A stretch of 64,000 bases of DNA from Streptomyces sp. HmicA12 (GCF_000373565.1 NZ_KB891851.1:1-64000), one strand, 5' to 3'. Shown: positions 34,697 through 43,706, counted from the stretch's first letter. The notes: generated by a model from the sequence alone, not told the origin. A program made the numbers and translations.

Positions 34697-36985
34697 GTGC
34701 GTCCCCAGAAGATCGCCGTCATCGGCGGCGGACCCGGCGGCCTGTACGCGGCCGCGCTCCTCAAGCGCCTCGACGCGGACCGCGAGATCACGGTCTGGGA
34801 GCGCAACGCGCCGCACGACACCTTCGGCTTCGGCGTCGTCCTCTCCGACGAGACCCTCGGCGGCATCGAGCACGCCGACCCGGTCGTGTACGCGGCGCTG
34901 CGCGACGAGTTCGTGCGCTGGGACGACATCGACATCGCCCTCGTGCACCGCGGCGTCCGCCACACCTCGGGGGGCCACGGCTTCGCCGCACTCGGCCGGC
35001 GCCGCCTCCTGGAGATACTGCAGGGCCGCTGCCGCCAGCTCGGCGTCGAGCTGAGGTTCCGTACGGAAGCGCCGCCGCCGGACGAGCTCCGCGCCGAGTA
35101 CGACCTGGTGATCGCCGCCGACGGCGTGCACAGCGCGACCCGCGAGACGTACGCCGACGCGTTCCGCCCGCGCATCGAGGAGCACCGCAACCGCTACATC
35201 TGGCTCGCCGCCGACTTCCCGTTCGACGCGTTCCGCTTCGAGATCGCCGAGACCGAGCACGGCGTGATGCAGCTGCACGGATACCCGTACAGCGACAGCG
35301 AGTCCACCGTCATCGTCGAGATGCGCGAAGAGGTCTGGCGGGCGGCCGGCTTCGCCGACATGGACGTACGGGAATCCGTCGAGCGGTGCGCGAAGACGTT
35401 CGCGGACGCCCTCGGCGGGCGCGCCCTGAAGTCCAACAACTCCTCCTGGCTGACTTTCCGCACCGTCGTCAACGACCGCTGGTCGCACGGCAATTGCGTG
35501 CTCATCGGGGACGCGGCGCACACCGCGCACTTCTCCATCGGCTCCGGCACCAAACTCGCCGTCGAGGACGCGCTCGCGCTCGCCGCGTGCCTGCACGAAC
35601 ACCCCACGACGGGTGCGGCGCTGAAGGCGTACGAGGCCGAGCGGCGGCCCGTCGTCGCCTCCACGCAGCGGGCCGCGCGGGCCAGCCTGGAGTGGTTCGA
35701 GGATCTGCCGCGCTATCTGGGCCAGCCCACCCGCCAGTTCGCGTTCAATCTGCTCACCCGCAGCCGCCGCGTCACCCACGAGAACCTGCGGCTGCGCGAC
35801 GCGCGCTTCACCGAGTCCGTGGAGCGGGAGTTCGGCTGCCCGGCGGGGACACCGCCGATGTTCACGCCCTTCGAGCTGCGCGGGCTGCGGCTCAGGAACC
35901 GGGTCGTCGTCTCGCCGATGGACATGTACTCGGCGGTCGAGGGCGTCCCCGGCGACTTCCACCTGGTCCACCTCGGGGCGCGGGCGCTCGGCGGGGCGGG
36001 CCTGATCATGACGGAGATGGTCTGCGTCAGCCCCGAGGGCCGCATCACCCCGGGCTGCGCCGGGCTCTACACCCCCGAACAGGCCGCGGCCTGGCGGCGG
36101 ATCACCGAGTTCGTGCACACCAGGTCGCCCGGCACCGCGATCGGCGTGCAGCTCGGACACTCCGGCCGCAAGGGCTCGACCCGGCTGATGTGGGAGGGCA
36201 TCGACGAGCCGCTGCCCGACCCGGCGGACAACTGGCCCCTGGTGGCCGCCTCCCCGATCCCGTACAAGCCGGACAGTCAGACCCCGTCCGAGCTGACGGT
36301 CACCCAACTCGCCGAGGTGCGCGAGCAGTTCGCGTCCGCCGCCTGGCGGGCCGCGCGCTCCGGGTTCGACCTCCTCGAACTGCACTGCGCCCACGGCTAC
36401 CTGCTCTCGGGCTTCCTGTCCCCGCTGACGAACCGGCGCACCGACGCTTACGGAGGCTCCCTGGAGCGGCGGTTGAAGTTCCCCCTGGAGGTCTTCGACG
36501 CGGTGCGCGGGGTGTGGCCCGACGGCCGGCCCATGACCGTACGGATCTCGGCGACGGACTGGGCCGACGGCGGCACGACCGGGGACGACGCGGTGGCGAT
36601 CGCACGCGCCTTCGCCGCGCACGGCGCCGACGCGATCGACGTGTCGACCGGCCAGGTCGTCGCCGACGAGCGGCCCGCGTACGGACGCTCGTACCAGGCG
36701 CCGTACGCGGACCGGATCCGGGGCGAGACCGGGATCCCGGTGATCTCGGTCGGCGCGATCTCCTCGTGGGACGACGTCAACTCCCTTGTGCTGGCCGGGC
36801 GTACGGACCTGTGCGCGCTGGCACGGCCGCACCTGTACGACCCGCACTGGACGCTGCACGCCGCGGCCGAGCAGGGCTACACGGGACCGGGCGTGGTGTG
36901 GCCCGAGCCCTACCGCGCGGGGAGCAGGCGGCCGCAGACAGGACGCCTGGACGCGCCCAAGCCCCGTCTGGTGCTGCCGAGTTGA
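34697..36985 (+). CDS. Bifunctional aryl-CoA 5-hydroxylase / flavin reductase (salicylyl-CoA or 2-aminobenzoyl-CoA type)
   Basis: A 762-residue fusion of two flavoenzymes. Residues 1-390 are an FAD monooxygenase (IAVIGGGPGGLYAA near 6-19, VIAADGVHSATRE, and GDAAHTAHFSIGSGTKLAVEDA). Residues about 396-762 are an Old-Yellow-Enzyme-type TIM barrel (FTPFELRGLRLRNRVVVSPMDMYS, QLGHSGRKGS, ELHCAHGYLLSGFLSPLTNRRTDAYGGS, LARPHLYDP). The same fusion is known in salicylyl-CoA 5-hydroxylases (SdgC-like) and in 2-aminobenzoyl-CoA monooxygenase/reductase. The RidA, acyl-CoA dehydrogenase and CoA ligase genes in the second operon favour a CoA-dependent aromatic pathway; which ring substrate cannot be decided from sequence. 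Confidence 0.9.
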   Translation: MRPQKIAVIGGGPGGLYAAALLKRLDADREITVWERNAPHDTFGFGVVLSDETLGGIEHADPVVYAALRDEFVRWDDIDIALVHRGVRHTSGGHGFAALGRRRLLEILQGRCRQLGVELRFRTEAPPPDELRAEYDLVIAADGVHSATRETYADAFRPRIEEHRNRYIWLAADFPFDAFRFEIAETEHGVMQLHGYPYSDSESTVIVEMREEVWRAAGFADMDVRESVERCAKTFADALGGRALKSNNSSWLTFRTVVNDRWSHGNCVLIGDAAHTAHFSIGSGTKLAVEDALALAACLHEHPTTGAALKAYEAERRPVVASTQRAARASLEWFEDLPRYLGQPTRQFAFNLLTRSRRVTHENLRLRDARFTESVEREFGCPAGTPPMFTPFELRGLRLRNRVVVSPMDMYSAVEGVPGDFHLVHLGARALGGAGLIMTEMVCVSPEGRITPGCAGLYTPEQAAAWRRITEFVHTRSPGTAIGVQLGHSGRKGSTRLMWEGIDEPLPDPADNWPLVAASPIPYKPDSQTPSELTVTQLAEVREQFASAAWRAARSGFDLLELHCAHGYLLSGFLSPLTNRRTDAYGGSLERRLKFPLEVFDAVRGVWPDGRPMTVRISATDWADGGTTGDDAVAIARAFAAHGADAIDVSTGQVVADERPAYGRSYQAPYADRIRGETGIPVISVGAISSWDDVNSLVLAGRTDLCALARPHLYDPHWTLHAAAEQGYTGPGVVWPEPYRAGSRRPQTGRLDAPKPRLVLPS

Positions 36986-37084
36986 CCGGGACCGAGGGTG
37001 CGTTCAGTGACAGCTCATTGCAATGACGAAACCTTAACGCCTCCTTAACTCCGCATATTCAAGGCCCAGTTACCCATCCGATCA

Positions 37085-37116
37085 TTGACGACTTCGTAAA
37101 CGCAATGTACGTTGCG
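37085..37116 (+). promoter_or_regulatory. Promoter with overlapping palindrome upstream of serine hydrolase
   Basis: TTGACG at 37085-37090 and TACGTT at 37108-37113, spaced 17 bases, fit a vegetative sigma-factor promoter. The inverted repeat CGCAA-N6-TTGCG (37101-37116) covers the -10 element, as expected for a repressor site. The start codon is about 43 bases further on. Confidence 0.5.
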
Positions 37117-37158
37117 GGGCGTTCGAGGATTCCTGGGGCACACAGGGGGAGACGCGTG

Positions 37159-38388
37159 ATGGGACAGAACGACGGCGGGTTCTCGAAGCCGGGGCTGCGG
37201 AAGGTGCACGACGTGCTGGCGCGGCACGTCGAGTCCGGGAACATCCCGGGCGTCGTGGCCCTGTTCAGCCGGGGCGACGAGACGCACGTGGAGACCCTCG
37301 GGACGATGCGGCACGACGGCGGCGAGCCGCTGCGCCGGGACACGATCTTCCGGATGGCCTCGACGTCCAAGCCGGTCTCGATCGCGGCGGCCACGGTTCT
37401 GCTCGACGAGTGCAGGCTGCGCCTGGACGACACGGTCGAGCAGTGGCTGCCGGAGCTGGCCGACCGGCAGGTGCTCCGGACGATCGGCAGTCCGGTGGAC
37501 GACACCGTGCCGGCCCGCCGTCCGATCACCGTGCGGGACGTGCTGACGTCCACGTTCGGGCTCGGTATGGACATGACGGTGATCGGCACCCCGATCATGA
37601 ACGAGGTCTTCGGGAAGGGGATCACCCCCAATCTGCCCGAGCCGATGCCGGAGCAGGACGAGTGGATGCGTCGCCTCGGCACGCTGCCGCTGATGTACCA
37701 GCCCGGTGAGCGCTGGCAGTACCAGATCGCCAGCGACCTCGTCGGCGTCCTCGTCTCCCGGGTCACGGGCCAGTCGTTCGAGTCGTTCCTGCGCGAGCGG
37801 ATCTTCGAGCCGCTCGGCATGAAGGACACCGGGTTCCACGTGCCCGCGGACCAGATCCACCGGCTGCCCCCGCTGTACGCGCCCGACCCGGCGACCGGCG
37901 AGTTCCACGTGTGGGACGAGGCCGAAGGGGGACGCCACAGCGCGCCGCCCGCGTTCCAGGGCGGCGGCGGTGGACTGAACTCCACGGCCGACGACTACCA
38001 CGCCTACTTCCGGATGCTGCTGAACCACGGTGTGCACGAGGGCGAGCGGATCCTGTCCCGGCCCGCCGTCGAGCTGATGACGACGAACCGGCTCACGCCG
38101 GAGCAGACCGCCGCCCGTACCGCGCTGGCCACGGACAACGTCCACATCTCGTTCGGCCAGGGACAGCACGGCGGCTGGGGCCTCGGCATGGCGGTGCGCA
38201 CCTACCGCGGTGACTACGCGCCCGTCGGCCAGTTCGGCTGGGACGGCGGCAGCGGCACCTCGACCTACGCCGACCCCGTCAACGGGATCACCGGCATCCT
38301 GCTCACGCAGCTGGGCGCGTCCGTGCCGTACTCGATCCACCTCATGCACGACTTCTGGACCACGCTCTACCAGGCGCTCGACGACTGA
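37159..38388 (+). CDS. Serine hydrolase, beta-lactamase/esterase family (class C fold)
   Basis: A 409-residue penicillin-binding-protein-like serine hydrolase. The catalytic S-x-x-K is STSK in FRMASTSKPVS (near residue 73). The second-motif tyrosine is in WQYQIASDLVG, and GWDGGSGTSTYADP probably replaces the KTG box. These are features of EstB-like esterases and lovastatin-esterase relatives rather than true beta-lactamases. There is no signal peptide, so it is probably cytoplasmic. GTG at 37156 directly precedes the chosen ATG. The gene lies alone between the first aryl-CoA operon and the sulfation operon. Confidence 0.88.
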   Translation: MGQNDGGFSKPGLRKVHDVLARHVESGNIPGVVALFSRGDETHVETLGTMRHDGGEPLRRDTIFRMASTSKPVSIAAATVLLDECRLRLDDTVEQWLPELADRQVLRTIGSPVDDTVPARRPITVRDVLTSTFGLGMDMTVIGTPIMNEVFGKGITPNLPEPMPEQDEWMRRLGTLPLMYQPGERWQYQIASDLVGVLVSRVTGQSFESFLRERIFEPLGMKDTGFHVPADQIHRLPPLYAPDPATGEFHVWDEAEGGRHSAPPAFQGGGGGLNSTADDYHAYFRMLLNHGVHEGERILSRPAVELMTTNRLTPEQTAARTALATDNVHISFGQGQHGGWGLGMAVRTYRGDYAPVGQFGWDGGSGTSTYADPVNGITGILLTQLGASVPYSIHLMHDFWTTLYQALDD

Positions 38389-38401
38389 CCACACCCTGTG
38401 C

Positions 38402-38431
38402 GGTCCGGCCCGCGAAGACCCGGGCCGGACC
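38402..38431. terminator. Bidirectional terminator
   Basis: A perfect 11-bp inverted repeat (GGTCCGGCCCG with its complement) around CGAAGACC lies between the convergent serine hydrolase and cysN genes, serving both. Confidence 0.8.
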
Positions 38432-38440
38432 GGACGGAGC

Positions 38441-39664
38441 TCAGCGGGACAGCTCGGCCATCCCCGCGGTCAGCGTCGTCCCGTCCGCGGGGTCGACGAT
38501 CAGGAACGCGCCGGTGCGCCGGATCTCGGCGTACGCGTCGAGGGCCAGCGGCTCGGCGGTGCGCAGCACCACCTGCCCGAGGTCGTTCGCCGTCAACCGG
38601 CCGGCGTCGCCCAGGGACTTGACGATCGCCTTCACCGTGCGCGTGGTGTGCCGCACGAGCACCCGCTGCCCGACCGCCAGTGGCTCGTCCGCGAGGTGGC
38701 ACACGGCCGCCCGCACGTCCCGCGTGACCTCCGGTGCCCGGCCGTGCTCGTCGGCCGGAGCGATCAAGTCGCCCCGCGCCACGTCGAGTTCGTCGGCGAG
38801 TCGGACGGTGAGGGACGCCCCGGCGTGCGCCTCGTCCACCGCGTCACCGAGCACGTCGAGGGCGGTGACGGTCGACGTGCGGCCCGAGGGGTGGACGACG
38901 ACGGAATCGCCGACGCGCAGCGTGCCCGAGACCAACTGGCCCGCGTAGTAGCGGGATTCCCCGTGTCGGATGACGTACTGGACCGGGAACCGGGCCGGCG
39001 CGTCCGGCGACTCGGCCGTGACCTCGACCGTCTCCAGGTGCTCCAGGACCGTCGGGCCGCCGTACCAGTCCATGCGCGCGGAAGGCTCCACGACGTTGTC
39101 ACCGGCCAGCGCCGAGATGGGGATCGCCGTGACCTCCGGAATGCCCAACTCGCTTGCCAGCACGCCGAATTCCTCGGCGGTACGGGCGAACACGGCCTCC
39201 TCGTACCCGACGAGGTCCATCTTGTTCACGGCGAGCACGACGTGCGGGACGCGCAGCATCGCGGCGATCGCCGCGTGCCGACGGGTCTGCTCGACGACGC
39301 CGCTGCGCGCGTCCACCAGGATGATCGTGAGCTCAGCCGTGGACGCGCCCGTCACCATGTTCCGCGTGTACTGCACATGGCCCGGCGTGTCCGCGAGGAT
39401 GAAGCGGCGCCGGGGCGTCGCGAAGTAGCGGTACGCGACGTCGATCGTGATGCCCTGCTCGCGCTCGGCGCGCAGACCGTCCGTGAGGAGCGCCAGATCA
39501 GGGGTGCCGGTGCGGGAGATCGACTCCAGCTGGTCGGCGAGGACCGACTTGGAGTCGTGCAGCAGGCGGCCCACCAGGGTGGACTTGCCGTCGTCGACCG
39601 ACCCGGCCGTGGCCAGGCGCAGGGTGCCGACGTCGGCGCTCGTGGAGATCTCGGTGGCGGACAT
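38441..39664 (-). CDS. cysN: Sulfate adenylyltransferase subunit 1 (GTPase)
   Basis: CysN is the GTPase subunit that powers ATP sulfurylase, making adenosine 5'-phosphosulfate (APS) with CysD. The 407-residue EF-Tu-like protein has the P-loop GSVDDGKST at 21-29, DTPGHVQYTRNM, and NKMDLVGYEE, with two beta-barrel domains after about residue 210. It starts 3 bases after the cysD stop. There is no CysC fusion; the kinase is a separate gene upstream. The operon lacks cysH and cysI, so its APS appears destined for PAPS and sulfation, not for reduction to sulfide. Confidence 0.95.
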   Translation of the reverse strand: MSATEISTSADVGTLRLATAGSVDDGKSTLVGRLLHDSKSVLADQLESISRTGTPDLALLTDGLRAEREQGITIDVAYRYFATPRRRFILADTPGHVQYTRNMVTGASTAELTIILVDARSGVVEQTRRHAAIAAMLRVPHVVLAVNKMDLVGYEEAVFARTAEEFGVLASELGIPEVTAIPISALAGDNVVEPSARMDWYGGPTVLEHLETVEVTAESPDAPARFPVQYVIRHGESRYYAGQLVSGTLRVGDSVVVHPSGRTSTVTALDVLGDAVDEAHAGASLTVRLADELDVARGDLIAPADEHGRAPEVTRDVRAAVCHLADEPLAVGQRVLVRHTTRTVKAIVKSLGDAGRLTANDLGQVVLRTAEPLALDAYAEIRRTGAFLIVDPADGTTLTAGMAELSR

Positions 39665-39666
39665 GT

Positions 39667-40575
39667 CTAGAAGTACCCTTCGCGCTTGCGGTCTTCCATC
39701 GCGGCCTCGGACATCTTGTCGTCCGCGCGGGTGGCACCCCGCTCGGTCAGGCGCGACGCGGCGATCTCGGCGATGACCTGCTCCAGCGTCTCGGCGTCGG
39801 AGTCGACGGCGCCGGTGCAGGACATGTCGCCGACGGTGCGGTAGCGCACCTGGCGCTTCTGCGGGACCTCGCCCTCCTTGGGGCCGCCCCACTCGCCGGC
39901 GGTCAGCCACATGCCGTTCCGGTCGAACACCTCGCGCCGGTGGGCGTAGTAGATCTCGGGGAGTTCGATGTTCTCCCGGGCGATGTACTGCCAGACGTCG
40001 AGCTCGGTCCAGTTGGAGAGCGGGAAGACGCGGACGTGCTCGCCGGGTGCGTGGCGGCCGTTGTACAGCTGCCACAGCTCGGGGCGCTGGCGGCGCGGGT
40101 CCCACTGCGAGAACTCGTCGCGCAGGGAGAACACCCGCTCCTTGGCGCGTGCCTTCTCCTCGTCGCGGCGCCCGCCGCCGAAGACCGCGTCGAAGCGCTC
40201 GTTCTGGATGGCCTCGGTGAGCGGGACGGTCTGCAGCGGGTTACGGGTGCCGTCGGGGCGCTCCTTCAGGGCGCCGCGGTCGATGTAGTCCTGTACGGAG
40301 GCGACGTGCAGCCGCAGCCCGTGCTCGGCCACCGCGCGGTCGCGGTACTCGATGACCTCGGGGAAGTTGTGCCCGGTGTCCACGTGCAGCAGCGGGAAGG
40401 GGACCGGCGCCGGGGCGAACGCCTTCAGTGCCAGGTGCAGCATGACGATGGAGTCCTTGCCGCCGGAGAACAGGATCACCGGCCGCTCGAACTCGCCCGC
40501 CACCTCGCGGAAGATGTGCACCGCCTCGGACTCCAGAGCGTCCAAGTGGCCCAGTGCGTAGGAGGAGTTGCTCAT
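39667..40575 (-). CDS. cysD: Sulfate adenylyltransferase subunit 2
   Basis: CysD is the catalytic ATP-sulfurylase subunit of the PAPS-reductase/ATP-PPase fold, 302 residues. It has the PP-loop SGGKDSIVML (near 38-47), HVDTGHNFPEVIEYRD, the GGGRRDEEKARAKER segment and the C-terminal RYRTVGDMSCTGAVDSDA and DRKREGYF ending. It overlaps cysC by 4 bp and is followed at once by cysN. As in all CysDN systems it needs CysN for full activity. Confidence 0.96.
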   Translation of the reverse strand: MSNSSYALGHLDALESEAVHIFREVAGEFERPVILFSGGKDSIVMLHLALKAFAPAPVPFPLLHVDTGHNFPEVIEYRDRAVAEHGLRLHVASVQDYIDRGALKERPDGTRNPLQTVPLTEAIQNERFDAVFGGGRRDEEKARAKERVFSLRDEFSQWDPRRQRPELWQLYNGRHAPGEHVRVFPLSNWTELDVWQYIARENIELPEIYYAHRREVFDRNGMWLTAGEWGGPKEGEVPQKRQVRYRTVGDMSCTGAVDSDAETLEQVIAEIAASRLTERGATRADDKMSEAAMEDRKREGYF

Positions 40576-41144
40576 ACCAGCCCCTTGGCCGCGAGGACCC
40601 CGTGCACCGAACCGGCCGACTCGCCCGGCGTCTGGTGCTGCGTCTCCAGGAAGAGGTCCGGCGAGACCGGCGGCTCGTACGGATCGTCGACGCCGGTCAG
40701 CCCCTTGAGCCGGCCCGCGGCCTGACGGGCGTACAGGCCCTTCACGTCCCGCTCGCTGCACACCTCCACCGGAGTGGCGACGTGGATCTCGAAGTACCGG
40801 GTGTCGCTCGCCTCGTGGCGTTTGCGGACGGCCTCGCGGCTGTCCGCGTACGGGGCGATGACGGGCACGACGGCGAAGATGCCGTTGCGCGCGAGGATCT
40901 CGGCGACCAGGCCGATGCGCTGCACGTTCGTGTGCCGGTCCTCACGGCTGAAGCCGAGGCCCGCGGAGAGGAACCGGCGGATCTCGTCACCGTCGAGCAC
41001 CTCGACGCGGTGGCCCTCCGTGCGGAGGCGTCCGGCGAGGGCGCGCGCCACGGTGGTCTTGCCGGAGCTCGGCAGACCCGTGAGCCAGATCGTGGCTCCC
41101 CGGTTCCGCTGCCGTGCCGTACCGGCCCGGTTGGCCGTCGTCAT
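40572..41144 (-). CDS. cysC: Adenylyl-sulfate kinase
   Basis: CysC phosphorylates APS to PAPS, the sulfate donor. The 190-residue P-loop kinase carries Walker A GLPSSGKTT near 23-31, the APS-binding LDGDEIRRFLSAGLGFSREDRHTNVQRIG, the ARNGIFAVVPVIAPYADSR lid region, and the DVKGLYARQAAGRLKGLTGVDDPYEPP segment. Sequences are complete and standard. It overlaps both the glycosyltransferase gene upstream and cysD downstream by 4 bp, so PAPS synthesis is translated together with the transferases that would use it. Confidence 0.96.
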   Translation of the reverse strand: MTTANRAGTARQRNRGATIWLTGLPSSGKTTVARALAGRLRTEGHRVEVLDGDEIRRFLSAGLGFSREDRHTNVQRIGLVAEILARNGIFAVVPVIAPYADSREAVRKRHEASDTRYFEIHVATPVEVCSERDVKGLYARQAAGRLKGLTGVDDPYEPPVSPDLFLETQHQTPGESAGSVHGVLAAKGLV

Positions 41145-42388
41145 ACGTGGCGTCCTTTCGCGGCGTCGGTGTGCCGCAACTCATCGGTGGGGGTGGTCAG
41201 TTCGGAGAAGAGGGCCTCCCAGCGCGGATGCACCGCGTCGGGGCCGTAGGCCGCCGCCGTCAGGAGGGCCGCCGTGCCCATCTCCGCGCGCAGATCGCCG
41301 TCGTCCATCAGGCGGCCGAGCGCGTCGGCGAGGGCGTCGGGGTCCTGCTCGGGTACGAGCAGCCCGTCCACGCCGTGCGTGAGCACGTCGGAGGGGCCTG
41401 TCGGGCAGTCGAAGGAGACCACCGGCAGGGCGTGGGCCATCGCCTCGATCATCACCATCGGCAGGCCCTCGAAGCGTGAACTCAGCACGTAGACGGAGGC
41501 CTTGGCGAGTTCGTCGTCGAGCCGTTCGGTGTGGCCCATGAGGTAGACGTGGTTGTAGAGGTGGTGCTCCTCGATGAGCGCGCGCAGCTGCGCCTTCTTC
41601 TCGCCGGTGCCGTAGATCCTCAACTGCCAGTCCGGGTAGGCCTCGACGAGCTTCGCCCACGCGGGGATCAGGATGTCGAAGCCCTTCTGCGGGAAGAGCC
41701 GGCCCGCCGCGATCACGATCTTCGCGTCGTGGTCCGAGGGGACCTGGTCCAGCGAGTGCACGGCGTTCGGGATGCGCACGACGCGCGCGTCCGGCAGCAG
41801 CCGCGCGTACTCGGCGCGGTCCCGCTCGGTCAGCACGGCGACGGCGGCGAAGGTGCCGTACGTCTCGACGATGCGCCGCTGCACATCGGGCTTGTGCGTG
41901 CCGTGGTTCATGTGCTCCTGCGCCACCCGCACGACCCCGTTCGTGGCGTGCGCGGCGGACAGGAAGTTCAGTGCGGGGCGCGTGGTGACGAGGACGCCGT
42001 CCGTCAGGGAGCGCAGGTAGGTGGCGAGAGCGAGCTCGACGCGCCGCGTGAAGTACCGGGAGCCGAACTCGCCCTCGGGTATCTCCTTGCCGGGCCCGTC
42101 CAGGTCCTCGGCCCTGCCGCGCAGGGCCCGCCACAGGGCGCCGAACCCGCGCGCGGGCGGAGGCTGTTCGGGGCGGTGTCCCTCGCGCATGTCGAGGATC
42201 GTCGTCACGGGAACCCGCTTGTCGAGCGGGAACTGCAGCTCGTCGCGGTTGCGCAGGGCGCACACGATCTCGACGTCCCAGCCCGCGGCGACCAGGGAGT
42301 TGGCCTGGTTGAAGACGGTGCGGATGGTGCCGCCGCGCCCGTAGGCGTGCATGAGCAGATAGCGGATCTTCGGCGAGGAGTGGCTCAT
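41141..42388 (-). CDS. Glycosyltransferase, GT4-like
   Basis: A 415-residue GT-B glycosyltransferase. The C-terminal Rossmann domain (about 215-400) is typical of family 4: IVIAAGRLFPQKGFDILIPAWAKL, LRIYGTGEKKAQL, VYVLSSRFEGLPMVMIEAMAHALPVVSFD, then GPSDVLTHGVDGLLVP. The N-terminal acceptor domain has HAYGRGGTIRTVFNQANSL. The style (TIRTVFNQ, long acceptor loop) resembles teichoic-acid and glycopolymer transferases of actinomycetes. No signal or membrane segment is seen, so it acts at the inner face of the membrane. Overlaps on both sides bind it to the sulfotransferase and PAPS genes. Confidence 0.92.
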   Translation of the reverse strand: MSHSSPKIRYLLMHAYGRGGTIRTVFNQANSLVAAGWDVEIVCALRNRDELQFPLDKRVPVTTILDMREGHRPEQPPPARGFGALWRALRGRAEDLDGPGKEIPEGEFGSRYFTRRVELALATYLRSLTDGVLVTTRPALNFLSAAHATNGVVRVAQEHMNHGTHKPDVQRRIVETYGTFAAVAVLTERDRAEYARLLPDARVVRIPNAVHSLDQVPSDHDAKIVIAAGRLFPQKGFDILIPAWAKLVEAYPDWQLRIYGTGEKKAQLRALIEEHHLYNHVYLMGHTERLDDELAKASVYVLSSRFEGLPMVMIEAMAHALPVVSFDCPTGPSDVLTHGVDGLLVPEQDPDALADALGRLMDDGDLRAEMGTAALLTAAAYGPDAVHPRWEALFSELTTPTDELRHTDAAKGRHV

Positions 42389-42798
42389 GAGCGGCACTCC
42401 AGGGACAGGTTGTCCTCGACCGTGAAGTACGGCTGCACGCCGAAGTCCGCTCCCGGTACGGCCAGTTGCGGATAGACCATGATCGCCTTCTTGCCGCGGA
42501 TGTCGTCGAGCCTGCGGCCGACGCGCAGCTTGCGGGTCCCGTCCGTCAGGTGCAGGTCCCACTGCTCGGCGCCGCTGAATCCGTCGTACGCGGCCAGGTC
42601 GGCGACGCTCCACTCGCTCGCGAAGCGCTCGCCGTGCAGGTCGGCGTCGTAACGCAGTACGTGATCGGGGCGCGAGCGGCGGGTCAGCGTGAGCCGCCAC
42701 CCGCGCTCGCGGGCCGCGTCCAGGCCGTGCAGCCGGCCGACCACCTTGATCCGCCCGTCCCGCGGCCACACCTGCTCGACCTCGGCGTGGGGCTTCAC
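42385..42798 (-). CDS. Unrecognised beta-rich protein between sulfotransferase and glycosyltransferase
   Basis: A 137-residue protein, predicted from alternating strands (GRIKVVGRL, WRLTLTRR, WDLHLTDGTRKLRVGRRL) to be an immunoglobulin-like or beta-sandwich domain. It has no membrane segment or catalytic motif that I recognise. The GTG start overlaps the sulfotransferase stop, and its own stop overlaps the glycosyltransferase start, so it belongs to the operon. Similar domains occur fused to glycopolymer transferases, so it may be a carbohydrate-binding or scaffold subunit. That is inference only. Confidence 0.7.
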   Translation of the reverse strand: MKPHAEVEQVWPRDGRIKVVGRLHGLDAARERGWRLTLTRRSRPDHVLRYDADLHGERFASEWSVADLAAYDGFSGAEQWDLHLTDGTRKLRVGRRLDDIRGKKAIMVYPQLAVPGADFGVQPYFTVEDNLSLECRS

Positions 42799-43706
42799 TT
42801 CAGGTACCCCCAGGCCTTGCACATGGGCTTGAGGACCTCGGGGATCTCGTCGTCCTTCGGCAGTTCGCGGCCCGGCTGGACGGTGCCCGTCCTGATCTTG
42901 TCGCGCCAGTCGCCGAGCCCCTTCTGCATCTGGGTCTCGTCGCGCTTGCCGTACTCCAGCATCGACGGTTCGAAGTCGATGCCGAGGAAGTCGCAGATGC
43001 CACGCAGTCTCACCCCGGGGTCGGCGGTGAGCTCCTCGTAGCGCACGGTGTGCCCGCCGGTGAGTCCCTTACGGGCGTTGTCGACGGCCTTCATGTAGCG
43101 CAGTGCGTCGGCGCAGGCCTCCTCGTACGTCCGCTTCCCGGGGTCGCCCTCGTGCCAGGACCGGGCGATGGAGACCGGGTGGCGCAGCAGGAACACGAAC
43201 CGGGCATCGGGCCAGCAGTCGCGGATCCGCCGGTAGACGAAGGCGTTGCTGGGCGTCTTCTCGACGATGAAGTCCTTGCCTGACCTGGTGAGTTCACGGT
43301 GCATCACGCGGTCCCACAGCAGGTGCTCCAGGTCGCCCCGGCTCAGGTCGAGGGCGTCCATGGCCCGTTCCGACAGCTTGCTGCCGTAGCCGACCTCCAG
43401 GCGGCGGATGTGCAGCTCGTGCGGGGAGTGCAGCTGGGAGTGCGCGTTCATCAGCATGCGCAGCAGAGTCGATCCGGAACGCACCGGGGACATGATGAAG
43501 ACCGGCTTCGTGAGCAGCCGGTCGGTCGCCAGGTCGTCGGTACATCGGTACTCGGGAACCGCGGCCGGCGCCCGCTTCACCGGTTTCACGGCCGGTTTCG
43601 CGGCGGCCCGCACCGGCACCTTCTTCGCCGGCGCCTTGTGTGCACGCTGCACCTGGAGGCCGGTGGTGGCGGTGAGCGCCCGGTTCATCTTGCGCATCAG
43701 ACTCAT
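42795..43706 (-). CDS. PAPS-dependent sulfotransferase
   Basis: A 303-residue sulfotransferase that should move sulfate from PAPS to an acceptor hydroxyl. After a Lys/Ala/Pro-rich N-terminus (1-50) comes the 5'-phosphosulfate-binding loop SPVRSGSTLLRML (about 73-85). The 3'-phosphate motif is FLLRHPVSIARSWH near 172-185. There is no transmembrane anchor, so it is cytoplasmic or membrane-associated. As first gene of an operon that also makes PAPS and includes a glycosyltransferase, the acceptor is probably a glycan or glycolipid. Confidence 0.9.
   Translation of the reverse strand: MSLMRKMNRALTATTGLQVQRAHKAPAKKVPVRAAAKPAVKPVKRAPAAVPEYRCTDDLATDRLLTKPVFIMSPVRSGSTLLRMLMNAHSQLHSPHELHIRRLEVGYGSKLSERAMDALDLSRGDLEHLLWDRVMHRELTRSGKDFIVEKTPSNAFVYRRIRDCWPDARFVFLLRHPVSIARSWHEGDPGKRTYEEACADALRYMKAVDNARKGLTGGHTVRYEELTADPGVRLRGICDFLGIDFEPSMLEYGKRDETQMQKGLGDWRDKIRTGTVQPGRELPKDDEIPEVLKPMCKAWGYLK

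Noticed and set aside
37159..38388. True beta-lactamase
   Set aside because: It has S-x-x-K but no signal peptide and no K-T-G box; the fold is that of EstB-like esterases, so resistance is not implied.
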